A stretch of 41,820 nucleotides of DNA from Streptomyces diastatochromogenes (GTDB taxonomy: Bacteria > Actinomycetota > Actinomycetes > Streptomycetales > Streptomycetaceae): NCBI RefSeq assembly GCF_002242805.1, contig NZ_MCGQ01000024.1:1-41820 (forward strand), read 5' to 3'. The stretch's first letter is position 1. Every line of letters begins with the position of its first letter. The notes under the pieces were generated by a model that worked only from the letters and a program-made list of their open reading frames with translations, was not told where the DNA came from and made no database searches. The position numbers and the translations under genes are program-made. Shown here piece by piece: positions 15,328 to 23,889 of this stretch.

Positions 15328-18231
15328 ATGAAGCAGCAGGGCGTGCACCCCGAAGGCGCGGAGGGCATCCCTGACGCTTCCGCGCGTCCCGACACCGCCC
15401 GCTCCGGTCAGACCGACACCGGTGCGGCGGACGAGACCGACCGCGGTGCTACGGGCCGGGACGACACCGGTGCCACGCGCAAGGACGCGCGCGCGGACGA
15501 CGTTACGCACGAGGACGGCACGCGTACGCGCGCGGACGACACCAGCGACACCGGCGGCAGCGGCGGCGGCACCGATGGGGCGGACGCCCCTGGGAACCCG
15601 CCCGCCGACGAGCGCCCGGACGCCTGTGCCGACGATCCTCACCCGGAGGAGGTCGAAGGCGACGAACCACTCCTCCCCGCGCGCGTGCACCGTCCCTCCG
15701 ACCTCATGCGGTTCCTGGTGGGCGTGCTCGCCATCGTCGTGCTGCTCGCGATCGCCGCGTTCGCGCACGGCACCACCTCGGGTCTCGAACAGGACATCAA
15801 CAAGGGCACCGGGCAGGCCCCGGACCTGCTGATCAAGATCGCGGGACTCGCGTCCAGCATCGCGATCCTCCTGGTGCCGGTCGCCTTCGCGATCGAACGG
15901 CTGATCAAACGGGACGGGCTGCGGATCGCCGACGGCGTCCTCGCGGCCGTCCTCGCGCACGGTGTGACCCTCGCCACCGACCTGTGGGTCGCTCGAGCCG
16001 CCCCGGACTCCATCCAGGAGGCGCTCACCCAGCCCTCACCGGGCGACATCCACGCCCTGACCGACCCGGTGCACGGCTATCTCGCGCCCGTCATCGCCTA
16101 TATGACGGCCGTCGGCATGTCCCGCAGACCCCGATGGCGCGCGGTGCTGTGGATCGTGCTGCTGCTCGACGCGTTCTCGATGCTGGTCACCGGCTACACG
16201 ACCCCGTTCTCGATCATCCTGACGGTGCTGATCGGCTGGACCGTCGCCTACGGCACGCTGTACGCGGTCGGCTCGCCCAATGTCCGCCCCACCGGCCGGA
16301 CCCTGATGGCGGGCCTCAGGCACGTCGGCTTCCACCCCGTCAGCGCGGCCCGCGAGGAGTCCGTGGAGTCGGAGAACGGCGACCGCGGGCGGCGCTACTT
16401 CGTCACCCTGGAGGACGGCCCGCCGCTGGACGTCACGGTCGTCGACCGGGAGCAGCAGGCCCAGGGCTTCTTCTACCGCGCCTGGCGCAACCTGACCCTG
16501 CGCGGCTTCGCCACCCGCTCCAGCCTCCAGTCGCTGCGCCAGGCGCTGGAGCAGGAGGCGCTGCTCGCGTACGCGGCGATCGCGGCGGGCGCCAACGCGC
16601 CCAAGCTGATCGCCACCTCCGAACTCGGTCCGGACGCGGTGATGCTCGTCTACGAGCACACCGGCGGGCGCACGCTGGACTCGCTGCCGGACGAGGAGAT
16701 CACCGACGAACTGCTGCGCCACACCTGGCACCAGGTGCAGGCGCTGCAGTCCCGGCGCATCGCGCACCGCAGGCTGGCCGGTGACGCGATTCTGGTGGAT
16801 CGTTCCGGCAGGGTGATCCTCTCCGAGCTGCGCGGCGGCGAGATCGCGGCCGGCGAGCTGCTGCTGCGCATGGACGTCGCCCAGCTGGTCACCACACTGG
16901 GTCTGCGGGTGGGCGCCGAGCGGGCCGTGGCCTCCGCCGTCGGGGTGCTCGGCCCGGACGCGGTCGCCGACTGCCTGCCGATGCTGCAGCCCATCGCGCT
17001 GACGCGCTCCACGCGCGCGACCCTGCGAAAACTGGCCCGGGAGCGGGCCCAGCGTGAACGCGAGGCGGTGCTGGAGGCGTCCCGGCAGGCCAAGCAGGCC
17101 CGTCTGGCGGAGGCCTCCGAGACGGCCGGGCCGGTGCTCGAAAAACCCGACAAGAAGACGGTCCGGGCCGAGCAGCGGGCCGAGAAGCGGGCCCTGGACG
17201 AAGCCCTCGACGAGGCCCGCGAGGAGGATCTGCTCACGCAGATCCGCCACGAGGTGCTGCTGATCCGGCCGCAGGCCCCCGTGGAGCCGGCCCGTCTGGA
17301 GCGGGTGCGGCCGCGCACGCTGATCAGCTTCATCGCCGGTGCCATCGGTGCGTACTTCCTGCTGACCCAGCTCACCCACATCGAGTTCGGACCGCTGATC
17401 GCCAACGCCCAGTGGGGCTGGGTGATCGCCGCGGTGCTGTTCTCCGCGCTCAGTTACGTGGCCGCCGCGATGGCGCTGCTGGGGTTCGTGCCGGAGCGGG
17501 TGCCGTTCCTGCGGACGGCGGCGGCCCAGGTCGCCGGGTCCTTCGTGAAGATCGTCGCGCCGGCCGCGGTCGGCGGTGTCGCCCTGAACACGCGCTTCCT
17601 GCAGCGCCAGGGTGTGCGCCCGGGGCTCGCGGTGGCGAGCGTCGGCGCGTCGCAGCTGTTCGGGCTCGGCTGCCACATCCTGATGCTGCTGTCCTTCGGT
17701 TACCTGACCGGCACCGAGAAGACGCCGTCGCTGTCGCCGTCCCGGACGGTCATCGCGGGTCTGCTGACCGTGGCGGTGCTGGTGCTCGTGGTGACCTCGG
17801 TGCCGTTCCTGCGGAAATTCGTCGTCACGCGCGTGAGGTCGCTGTTCGCCGGTGTCGTGCCGCGCATGCTCGACGTGCTCCAGCGGCCGCAGAAGCTGGT
17901 CACCGGCATCGGCGGCATGCTGCTGCTGACCTTCTGCTTCGTGATGTGCCTGGACGCCTCCATCCGGGCGTTCGGCGACACCTCGACCTCGCTGAGCATC
18001 GCCAGTGTCGCCGTGGTCTTCCTCGCCGGAAACGCGCTCGGCTCCGCGGCGCCCACCCCGGGCGGCGTCGGCGCGGTCGAGGCGAGCCTGACGCTCGGCC
18101 TGATCGCCGTCGGCCTTCCCAAGGAGGTCGCCGCACCGGCCGTCCTGCTGTTCCGGCTGCTGACGCTGTGGCTGCCGGTGCTGCCCGGCTGGCTCGCCTT
18201 CAACCAGCTCACGCGCAAGGGCGCCCTGTAG
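15328..18231 (+). CDS. membrane protein: degenerate kinase-like domain fused to LPG synthase TM/flippase-like domain
   Basis: This 967-residue protein starts at ATG 15328, preceded by AAGAAGAGA. Residues 1-115 are an acidic, Asp/Thr/Arg-rich disordered tail. About six membrane segments follow (roughly residues 125-330). A cytosolic domain (~380-590) resembles an ABC1/lipid-kinase or protein-kinase fold with an EQEALLAYAA helix and MLVYEHTGGRTL hinge, but it has HRRLAGDAIL where HxDxxxxN is expected and SELRGG where DFG is expected. A charged coiled-coil linker (~570-650) leads to a UPF0104/LPG_synthase_TM domain with eight or so helices, including the TPGGVGAVE motif. It probably moves or supports transport of a polyprenyl- or lipid-linked substrate. 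Function is not established. Confidence 0.88.
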   Translation: MKQQGVHPEGAEGIPDASARPDTARSGQTDTGAADETDRGATGRDDTGATRKDARADDVTHEDGTRTRADDTSDTGGSGGGTDGADAPGNPPADERPDACADDPHPEEVEGDEPLLPARVHRPSDLMRFLVGVLAIVVLLAIAAFAHGTTSGLEQDINKGTGQAPDLLIKIAGLASSIAILLVPVAFAIERLIKRDGLRIADGVLAAVLAHGVTLATDLWVARAAPDSIQEALTQPSPGDIHALTDPVHGYLAPVIAYMTAVGMSRRPRWRAVLWIVLLLDAFSMLVTGYTTPFSIILTVLIGWTVAYGTLYAVGSPNVRPTGRTLMAGLRHVGFHPVSAAREESVESENGDRGRRYFVTLEDGPPLDVTVVDREQQAQGFFYRAWRNLTLRGFATRSSLQSLRQALEQEALLAYAAIAAGANAPKLIATSELGPDAVMLVYEHTGGRTLDSLPDEEITDELLRHTWHQVQALQSRRIAHRRLAGDAILVDRSGRVILSELRGGEIAAGELLLRMDVAQLVTTLGLRVGAERAVASAVGVLGPDAVADCLPMLQPIALTRSTRATLRKLARERAQREREAVLEASRQAKQARLAEASETAGPVLEKPDKKTVRAEQRAEKRALDEALDEAREEDLLTQIRHEVLLIRPQAPVEPARLERVRPRTLISFIAGAIGAYFLLTQLTHIEFGPLIANAQWGWVIAAVLFSALSYVAAAMALLGFVPERVPFLRTAAAQVAGSFVKIVAPAAVGGVALNTRFLQRQGVRPGLAVASVGASQLFGLGCHILMLLSFGYLTGTEKTPSLSPSRTVIAGLLTVAVLVLVVTSVPFLRKFVVTRVRSLFAGVVPRMLDVLQRPQKLVTGIGGMLLLTFCFVMCLDASIRAFGDTSTSLSIASVAVVFLAGNALGSAAPTPGGVGAVEASLTLGLIAVGLPKEVAAPAVLLFRLLTLWLPVLPGWLAFNQLTRKGAL

Positions 18232-18331
18232 GGCGCGCCTGCACGAAACGGGCCTCCACAGCAGGCCAGGGGCGTACCTCGTACGGCCCGTGCCCCGCGC
18301 GCGGCGGCGTGCGCGCGCGCAGGATGGGTAC

Positions 18332-19876
18332 ATGGCGAACCCCTCCCGGCTGCGTGCCGTCGCTCTGACCACCAGCGCCGTGCTGCTGGCCGCCCTGCTG
18401 GCCGGATGCAGCGAAGGCGCCAAGGACGGGGACCTCACGGCACAGAAGCTGGACTGGCAGGACTGCCCGGTCCCGTCGGAGGCGGAGGGCGGCGGCACCT
18501 CCCCGTCCCCGCTGCCCAACGGCGCCAAGTGGCAGTGCGCCACCATGAAGGCGCCCCTGGACTGGAGCAAGCCCAAGGGCGACACCATCGACATCGCCCT
18601 GATCCGCGCCAAGGCCACCGGCGACCCGAGCCGGCGGATCGGCTCGCTCATCTTCAACTTCGGCGGCCCCGGCGGCAGCGGCGTCGCCACGCTGCCCGCC
18701 TTCGGCGCGGACTACACCACCCTGAACACCCGCTACGACCTGGTGAGCTTCGACCCGCGCGGGGTCGGCCGCAGCGCGCCCGTGAAGTGCGAGAGCGACT
18801 CCCAGCTCGACGCGTACTTCCAGCAGGACGCGACCCCCGACGACAGCGCCGAACGCACCCAGCTGCTGGACCGCACCAAACAGTTCAACTCGGCCTGCGA
18901 GAAGCACTCCAAGAAGATCCTGCCGCAGGTGCGCACCACCGACGCGGCCCGCGACATGGACCTGATGCGCCAGGTCCTCGGCGACGACAAGCTGCACTAC
19001 TTCGGCATCTCCTACGGCACCGAACTCGGCGGCGTCTACGCCCACCTGTTCCCGAAGAACGTCGGCCGGGCGGTCTTCGACGCGGTCGTCGACCCCACCC
19101 AGGACCCCGAACAGAGCGCGCTCGGACAGGCCAAGGGCTTCCAGCTCGCGCTCGACAACTTCGCCGAGGACTGCACCTCCAAGAAAGAGGAGTGCCCGAT
19201 CGGGGACACCCCGCAGGACGTCAAGGACCGCATCGCCAAACTGCTGGCGGACCTGGAGAAGAAGCCGATCCCCGGCATCTTCCCGCGACAGCTGACCCAG
19301 ACCGCCGCGACCAACGGCATCGCGCAGTCCCTGTACTCCAAGGACTTCTGGGAGTACCTCACCGAGGGGCTCCAGCAGGCGTACGAGGGCGACGGCAAGA
19401 TCCTGATGCTGCTGTCCGACTCGATGAACGGGCGCAGCGAGAACGGCGAGTACAGCAACATCACCGCGGCCAACATCGCCATCAACTGCTCCGACGAGAA
19501 GCCGCGGTACACCGCGGACTACGTGCAGCAGAAGCTGCCCGAGTTCCGTGCCGCCTCCCCGGTGTTCGGCGACTACCTGGCCTGGGGCATGGTCAGCTGC
19601 ACCGACTGGGCCGTGCCCGGTGCCGCCGACCACCCCGACGTCAGCGCGCCCGGATCGGCGCCCATCCTCGTCGTCGGCAACACCGGCGACCCCGCCACCC
19701 CCTACGCGGGCGCGAAGAGGATGGTGGACGCGCTCGGCAAGGGCGTCGCCGTGGAGCTGACGTACAAGGGCCAGGGGCACGGGGCGTACGACAGCAAGAA
19801 CAAGTGTGTGCAGAGCGCGGTGAACGACTACCTGCTGGACGGGAAGGTGCCGAAGGCCGGCACGGTCTGCTCCTAG
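18332..19876 (+). CDS. slpD: lipoprotein alpha/beta-hydrolase peptidase (SlpD-like)
   Basis: This is a secreted, membrane-anchored serine peptidase of the tripeptidyl aminopeptidase family (TAP/SlpD), with 514 residues from ATG 18332. A type II signal peptide ends in the lipobox LLAGC (Cys near residue 28). The oxyanion segment FNFGGPGGSG, the nucleophile elbow GISYGTE, the acid in NTGDPATPY and the catalytic His in GQGHGAY are all present, followed by the typical C-terminal Cys segment. It is tandem with a close paralogue 150 nt downstream, as reported for slpD and slpE of S. lividans. It probably trims peptides at the mycelial surface. Confidence 0.9.
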   Translation: MANPSRLRAVALTTSAVLLAALLAGCSEGAKDGDLTAQKLDWQDCPVPSEAEGGGTSPSPLPNGAKWQCATMKAPLDWSKPKGDTIDIALIRAKATGDPSRRIGSLIFNFGGPGGSGVATLPAFGADYTTLNTRYDLVSFDPRGVGRSAPVKCESDSQLDAYFQQDATPDDSAERTQLLDRTKQFNSACEKHSKKILPQVRTTDAARDMDLMRQVLGDDKLHYFGISYGTELGGVYAHLFPKNVGRAVFDAVVDPTQDPEQSALGQAKGFQLALDNFAEDCTSKKEECPIGDTPQDVKDRIAKLLADLEKKPIPGIFPRQLTQTAATNGIAQSLYSKDFWEYLTEGLQQAYEGDGKILMLLSDSMNGRSENGEYSNITAANIAINCSDEKPRYTADYVQQKLPEFRAASPVFGDYLAWGMVSCTDWAVPGAADHPDVSAPGSAPILVVGNTGDPATPYAGAKRMVDALGKGVAVELTYKGQGHGAYDSKNKCVQSAVNDYLLDGKVPKAGTVCS

Positions 19877-20029
19877 CATCCGGGAATCCCTGGACAAACA
19901 TCCGAGAATCGCTGGAAAGTCGCAGGTCAGAGGGTTATCCACAGGCTTCCGCAGGCTGATCCCGATCCGCCTACCATGGCCTGAACGCCCACCGCGGCAC
20001 GACGCGGAGGGCTTGCGAGGGGGGTACAC

Positions 20030-21586
20030 ATGTCGCGATTCCTGCGGTGGACGGCCGCCGCGGCCGCCGCGCTGCTGGTGGCCGGATGCGGTGGCTCGTC
20101 GGACGGGGGCCATGACGAGGGCAAGGGGACCAGTTCGGCCGAGGAGACCGGCCGGGCTCCCGCACCGGCGTCATCGTCCACGGCGGACCTCCCTGCCTCG
20201 CTCACCTCGCAGCGCCTCGACTGGCAGCGCTGCAAGGCCACCGGGGACTCCGGCGCGCCGAGCGACGACTGGCGGTGCGCCACGCTCAAGGTGCCGCTGG
20301 ACTGGTCGAAGCCGAGCGGCAGGACGATCGACCTCGCCCTCATCCGCGCACAGGCGACCGGAAGCGACCGGATCGGCTCGCTGCTGTTCAACTTCGGCGG
20401 CCCCGGCGGCTCGGGCGTCTCGACCATGCCGTACTACGGGGCCACCGTCCCCAAGCTGCGCGAGCGCTACGACCTGGTGAGCTGGGACCCTCGCGGGGTC
20501 GGCGCCAGCGAGGGCATCCGCTGCCGCGGCGACCGGGACATCGAGGCCGCCGAGGGAGTGGACGTCACCCCGGACACCCCGGCCGAGGAGAAGGCGTACC
20601 TGCTGGACGCGACCGACTTCGGCAAGGGCTGCCAGAAAGCCGCCGGCCCGCTGATGGCGCACGTCTCGACGACCGACACCGCGCGCGACATGGACCTGAT
20701 GCGGCACGTGCTCGGCGACCGGACGATGCACTACTTCGGCATCTCCTACGGCACCGAACTGGGCGGCGTCTACGCCCACTTGTTCCCGAAGCAGGTCGGC
20801 CGGCTGATCCTCGACGCGGTGGTCGACCCGGCGGCGGACGCGGTGGGCCACGCCGAGAACCAGGCACGCGGCTTCCAACGGGCCCTCGACGACTACCTGA
20901 AGTCCACCGGCCAGGACCCGAAGCAGGGTTCCCGGAAGATCGTGGACCTGCTCCGGCGGATCGACGCGAAGCCGCTGCCCACGTCGTCCGGGCGGAAGCT
21001 GACCCAGACGCTCGCGGTCACCGGCATCATCGTGCCGCTGTACAGCGAGGCCGGGTGGCCCCGGCTGACCAGCGCGCTCAAGTCGGCGGAGCAGGGCGAC
21101 GGTTCGAAGCTGCTGGCGCTCGCCGACGACTACAACGAGCGGGACGCCTCGGGGCACTACGGCACGCGGGGCCACGCCCAACGGGTCATATCGTGCCTGG
21201 ACGACAGGCAGCGGCCCACGCTCGCGCAGACGAAGAAGCTGCTGCCCGAGTTCGAGCGGATCTCGCCGGTCTTCGGGGACTTCCTGGGCTGGGACACGGC
21301 CGGCTGGTGCCACGACTGGCCGGTGCCGGGCCAGTACGACACCCCCGAGGTCAGCGCGCCGGGTGCGGCACCGATCCTGCTGGTGGGCAACACCGGGGAC
21401 CCGGCGACGCCGTACGAGGGTGCCCGCAGGATGGCCGACGAGCTGGGCAAGGGCGTCGGCGTGGAGCTGACCTGGAAGGGCGAGGGACACGGGGCGTACG
21501 GCAACGGGAGCGACTGCGTCGACTCGACCGTGAACGCCTACCTGCTGCAGGGGACCGTACCGAGGGACGGCAAGGTCTGCTCGTAG
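20030..21586 (+). CDS. slpE: lipoprotein alpha/beta-hydrolase peptidase (SlpE-like)
   Basis: This is the paralogue of the preceding gene, with 518 residues starting at ATG 20030 behind AGGGGGG. The lipobox is LLVAGC (Cys near residue 21), followed by a Gly/Ser/Asp-rich linker. The same family landmarks occur in order: FNFGGPGGSG, GISYGTELGG (nucleophile Ser), NTGDPATPYEG (acid) and GEGHGAYG (His). Compared with slpD it is a separate, diverged copy rather than a recent duplication. A hairpin follows the stop, and the accessory island begins directly downstream. Substrate specificity is unknown, but tripeptidyl aminopeptidase-like activity is expected. Confidence 0.9.
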   Translation: MSRFLRWTAAAAAALLVAGCGGSSDGGHDEGKGTSSAEETGRAPAPASSSTADLPASLTSQRLDWQRCKATGDSGAPSDDWRCATLKVPLDWSKPSGRTIDLALIRAQATGSDRIGSLLFNFGGPGGSGVSTMPYYGATVPKLRERYDLVSWDPRGVGASEGIRCRGDRDIEAAEGVDVTPDTPAEEKAYLLDATDFGKGCQKAAGPLMAHVSTTDTARDMDLMRHVLGDRTMHYFGISYGTELGGVYAHLFPKQVGRLILDAVVDPAADAVGHAENQARGFQRALDDYLKSTGQDPKQGSRKIVDLLRRIDAKPLPTSSGRKLTQTLAVTGIIVPLYSEAGWPRLTSALKSAEQGDGSKLLALADDYNERDASGHYGTRGHAQRVISCLDDRQRPTLAQTKKLLPEFERISPVFGDFLGWDTAGWCHDWPVPGQYDTPEVSAPGAAPILLVGNTGDPATPYEGARRMADELGKGVGVELTWKGEGHGAYGNGSDCVDSTVNAYLLQGTVPRDGKVCS

Positions 21587-21601
21587 AGCGGGCAGCGGAA
21601 A

Positions 21602-21629
21602 GGGGCACGGCACGCGTGGTGCCGAGCCC
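21602..21629 (+). terminator. hairpin after slpE
   Basis: CGGCAC (21608-21613) pairs with GTGCCG (21619-21624), and partial flanking pairing extends the stem. It is 20 nt past the slpE stop. There is no T-tract, so it is a weak candidate. Confidence 0.4.
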
Positions 21630-21641
21630 TCCCGGGCCGTC
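21626..21641 (+). repeat. island repeat, copy 1 (GCCCTCCCGGGCCGTC)
   Basis: The 16-bp sequence GCCCTCCCGGGCCGTC recurs exactly at 24486-24501, and its GGGCCGTC core also starts the longer repeats at 22304 and 25135. It marks the left edge of the low-GC accessory stretch. Confidence 0.5.
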
Positions 21642-21756
21642 AGACCGTACTACCGCGAAGCGCGCAGGATGCTACAAAAGCTCGGCGCTACCCACTGCTA
21701 CGAATAAACAAATATTCTAGGAAGGCTACCGAGCGCCCGCCGCCGTGAAACGCTTA

Positions 21757-22207
21757 TCACTGTTCGTCGCCCTGCCGCGCAGCGTGAAGGAAAGCCGATG
21801 CCGTGTGCCAGTACGCAGTTACGGCTGATGTGAAGCCCTCGGGCCCTTGCGAACCTGCCGCTATGGCTAGCAACGTTTTGTAGACATGGGTGGATGCAGC
21901 GTGTACAGCATCGGCGGTAGACCGCGAGGAATAGCTACCGTCGACCATGATGACGTTTATCTGTCGGTGAAACTCGCCGTAGGCTGTCCGTAAATTTTCG
22001 ATAGAGATCGCCCATGCAATTGATCTCCTCGATGAACGCAAGGTGAGCTGCGCGCATGGCGTCACGCCGGGTCGCAGCACGCTGAGCCTCTGCTGCGGCC
22101 AGGGCCTGCACCCGTGCAGCTTGTGCGTTGCCTCTGCTGGTCACCCAGCTTGCGGCTACCGCCGTGACAGCCGTCAGGATTGCGACCCACAGCGTGGCAT
22201 CCCCCAT
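21757..22207 (-). pseudogene. frameshifted small membrane-anchored protein
   Basis: From ATG 22207 the frame encodes an N-terminal membrane segment (LWVAILTAVTAVAASWV) and a charged helix rich in Ala, Arg and Glu, up to about position 21990. There a run of A4T3 is followed by loss of frame. The remaining codons down to the stop at 21757 continue in another frame as a helical C-terminal domain (through ...AVHAASTHVYKTLLAIA... to ...HAARQGDEQ). Such one-helix proteins with a helical cytosolic bundle are common in Streptomyces accessory DNA, and the gene at 23890 has a similar plan. Either it is a real pseudogene or the base count at the A/T run is wrong. Confidence 0.5.
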
Positions 22208-22303
22208 GCTCCGGAAGTGTGTCGGAGTTCGCCGCTCTGCGACAGATAGCGCGCTTCCCGAACTCCCTACCGCTAGCGTTAGAGGCTCTTGGGACCCGGT
22301 CCG

Positions 22304-22333
22304 GGGCCGTCTGTGGGCCGTCCGAGGGCAGCC
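22304..22333 (+). repeat. island repeat, 30-bp copy A
   Basis: This 30-bp sequence contains two GGGCCGTC cores and matches 25135-25164 at 27 of 30 positions in direct orientation, 2.8 kb apart. It lies in the gap between the two oppositely oriented frameshifted genes. Confidence 0.6.
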
Positions 22334-22380
22334 AACCACGACAGACGACACCAACCTCGGCCACCTGAAATGATCTCGCT

Positions 22381-22684
22381 GTGGCCGAATACACGATCAG
22401 CACCGCCAGTGGTGACGACTGGCCTGTCATTCCGCGCGATGCCTTCCAAGCCGTCCTTCAACCCCAATCGATCGCATGTGACCCCGTCGTGGGTGATGGC
22501 GATCACACCTTCCGCGCAGGCAACACCACGGTCTCGGCATCATGGGAGCTTGCCGGCACCTGGTACGTGCATCTCGACGGCGCACCATCCCTTTGACGCA
22601 GCGGATGCGATCGTCGCGGAGAGAGCTCGGCAACTCGGCGAGGCGACCGGCATGACGGCGAACTTCTACCAGATCACCGATTAG
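22381..22684 (+). pseudogene. small hypothetical protein, apparently frameshifted
   Basis: A GTG at 22381 opens a 71-codon frame with coding character (MAEYTISTASGDDWPVIPRD..., ending GTWYVHLDGA). It stops at 22596, while a second frame carries on with a plausible C-terminus (PFDAADAIVAERARQLGEAT... to 22684). Joined, they give a ~100-residue protein resembling small Streptomyces hypothetical proteins whose C-terminus predicts an Ala-rich helix. The shift lies near 22585-22600. It is either a decayed gene or an indel error. No function is known. Confidence 0.45.
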
Positions 22685-23012
22685 GCGGGGCAGGTACTTC
22701 CGGCTGAGGGCGACTGGACGTTCTTCGCCCGCGCCCTCACCGCCGCACGGCACTACGAGTGACCACGTGCCCCCGGCGTTGCCCGATGAGAGGGCAAGCC
22801 GCGGGGAACAGCGGGGAACGTCGGCAACCACCCCGAGATCGCGCAGGTCAACGTCTCGTCAGGTCAGCACACACTCACATACGCGATCTTCCAAACTAGT
22901 GCTCCAGGATCCGAGCGCGGTGGCGCTTGACTGGGTCGTTGAAACTCCAGCCCAAAGCCGTTCCACCGCCCGCGCGGTACAGTTCCGCTCCCCATAGGCG
23001 GAGAGGGCGATC
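22685..23012. other. intergenic remnant without an intact gene
   Basis: Just after the TAG at 22684 the same frame stays open to 22762 with gene-like codons (ending DWTFFARALTAARHYE). Another short stretch (22820-22930) reads as a plausible protein tail. Neither has a start or a ribosome site. This looks like debris of older genes. Confidence 0.35.
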
Positions 23013-23219
23013 ATGGAGAACCCATTCAGGGACGGCGGACCGGCGGACAAGGCGATGCCCTATCTGAGCCTGATCGTCTCTGCGAACCTCTTGGCGGTGG
23101 GCGTGAAGATGCACCAGGAGGGCGCATCTCTGTTCTGGCCACTCGGTGCCGGACTCATGATGCTGCTCGCATGCCACGGGATCTACCGGCAGATACGTTC
23201 GCAGCGCGACCGCGCCTAG
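23013..23219 (+). CDS. small membrane protein, unknown
   Basis: This 68-residue protein starts at ATG 23013, 8-12 nt after GGAGAGGG. It has two hydrophobic segments (residues ~17-31 and ~39-57) separated by a short polar turn, a polar N-terminus and a basic C-terminus (RQIRSQRDRA), consistent with a two-helix inner-membrane hairpin. I do not recognise a family. It sits in the accessory island upstream of the tRNA fragment, and its strong ribosome site argues that it is expressed. Confidence 0.65.
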   Translation: MENPFRDGGPADKAMPYLSLIVSANLLAVGVKMHQEGASLFWPLGAGLMMLLACHGIYRQIRSQRDRA

Positions 23220-23299
23220 AGAGTGACGTGCCCCTGGCGTGACCGATCGCACGGGATACCACGGTGAATGACGGTGCCGAGTCGACAGTGCTCAAACCC

Positions 23300-23336
23300 A
23301 ACGGCCCCTGACCGTCGTACGTGGTCAAGGGCCGTT
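23300..23336 (-). terminator. terminator hairpin downstream of the tRNA-Ser fragment
   Basis: A 14-bp stem with one mismatch (AACGGCCCCTGACC at 23300-23313 against 23323-23336) is followed on the minus strand by GGGTTTGAGC. It lies 6 bases past the encoded CCA of the tRNA fragment, where the native tRNA terminator would be. Confidence 0.75.
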
Positions 23337-23341
23337 GCGCC

Positions 23342-23399
23342 TGGCGGTGGGTGTGGGATTTGAACCCACGGTGACTCGCGCCACGACGGTTTTCAAGAC
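23342..23399 (-). other. 3' half of tRNA-Ser(UGA): attachment-site scar or tRNA remnant
   Basis: Reading the minus strand, the sequence starts in the anticodon loop (CTTGAAA, anticodon UGA), then anticodon 3' stem, variable arm, T-arm GTGGGTTCAAATCCCAC, acceptor strand ACCCACC, discriminator G and CCA. Upstream of the anticodon the DNA does not form the anticodon 5' stem, D-arm or acceptor 5' strand. The break at the anticodon is where tyrosine recombinases cross over in tRNA attB sites. A correct terminator follows it, so the lower-coordinate side looks like the original chromosome and the junction is at ~23397-23400. Confidence 0.85.
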
Positions 23400-23638
23400 T
23401 GCGTGTGGGACACGGCTCTGCGACGCAAGCCCCACGCCCTGAACCGGCCGCTCACGAAGATACCGACGCCGACGGACAGCGCGATCAACAAAGTCGACGG
23501 CATGACGTCGAGGGTCACGTGGCGGCCCGCGGCTACCGATGACCCCAGCAAAGCGATCGCCGTGAGGGTCACTGCGGCCACGGCAAGGCAGACTGCTATC
23601 TCAGCCCACCACATCGCCCGCGTCGGTCGAGTCGTCAT
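23393..23638 (-). CDS. small two-helix membrane protein ending in the tRNA scar
   Basis: The ATG at 23638 gives 81 residues: a polar N-terminus, two hydrophobic segments (residues ~11-33 and ~45-62) and an Arg-rich C-terminus. An ATG 23 codons upstream is also possible. The stop codon TGA is the anticodon-loop TGA of the tRNA-Ser fragment, so the last codons were set by the recombination junction and the original C-terminus may have been different. Family unknown. Confidence 0.5.
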   Translation of the reverse strand: MTTRPTRAMWWAEIAVCLAVAAVTLTAIALLGSSVAAGRHVTLDVMPSTLLIALSVGVGIFVSGRFRAWGLRRRAVSHTQS

Positions 23639-23889
23639 GGCGATGTTGTACATCGCGCATCTGGCTGCTGTACAGCAGCCAAGTACAGCAACGACAGCAA
23701 CCGGCACCGTCCGGCAGTGTCCTCATAGAGCCGTGGCGCGACCGGTATGCCCTTCGCCGACCGATCCACATAGAGCTACGGATCAGAAGGCCATGCCCTC
23801 GGTCTCAGCGATTTGCCCAGCGCGCCGTCGTGGCAGAGAAGTCGGGCCTGTAGCCCACCGATGGCGGCGAAGCGTGATCAGCTTGAAGC

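Noticed and set aside
19877..19919. Pair of similar CATCCGNGAATC segments between slpD and slpE
   Set aside because: Only about 18 bases with two mismatches; too short to call a regulatory repeat without comparison.
22767..22997. Plus-strand 76-codon frame
   Set aside because: No ribosome site, Ser/Arg-rich random composition, and it overlaps other debris in another frame.
23342..23420. A complete tRNA-Ser gene
   Set aside because: Sequence upstream of the anticodon cannot form the D-arm or pair with the acceptor strand, so only the 3' half is present.
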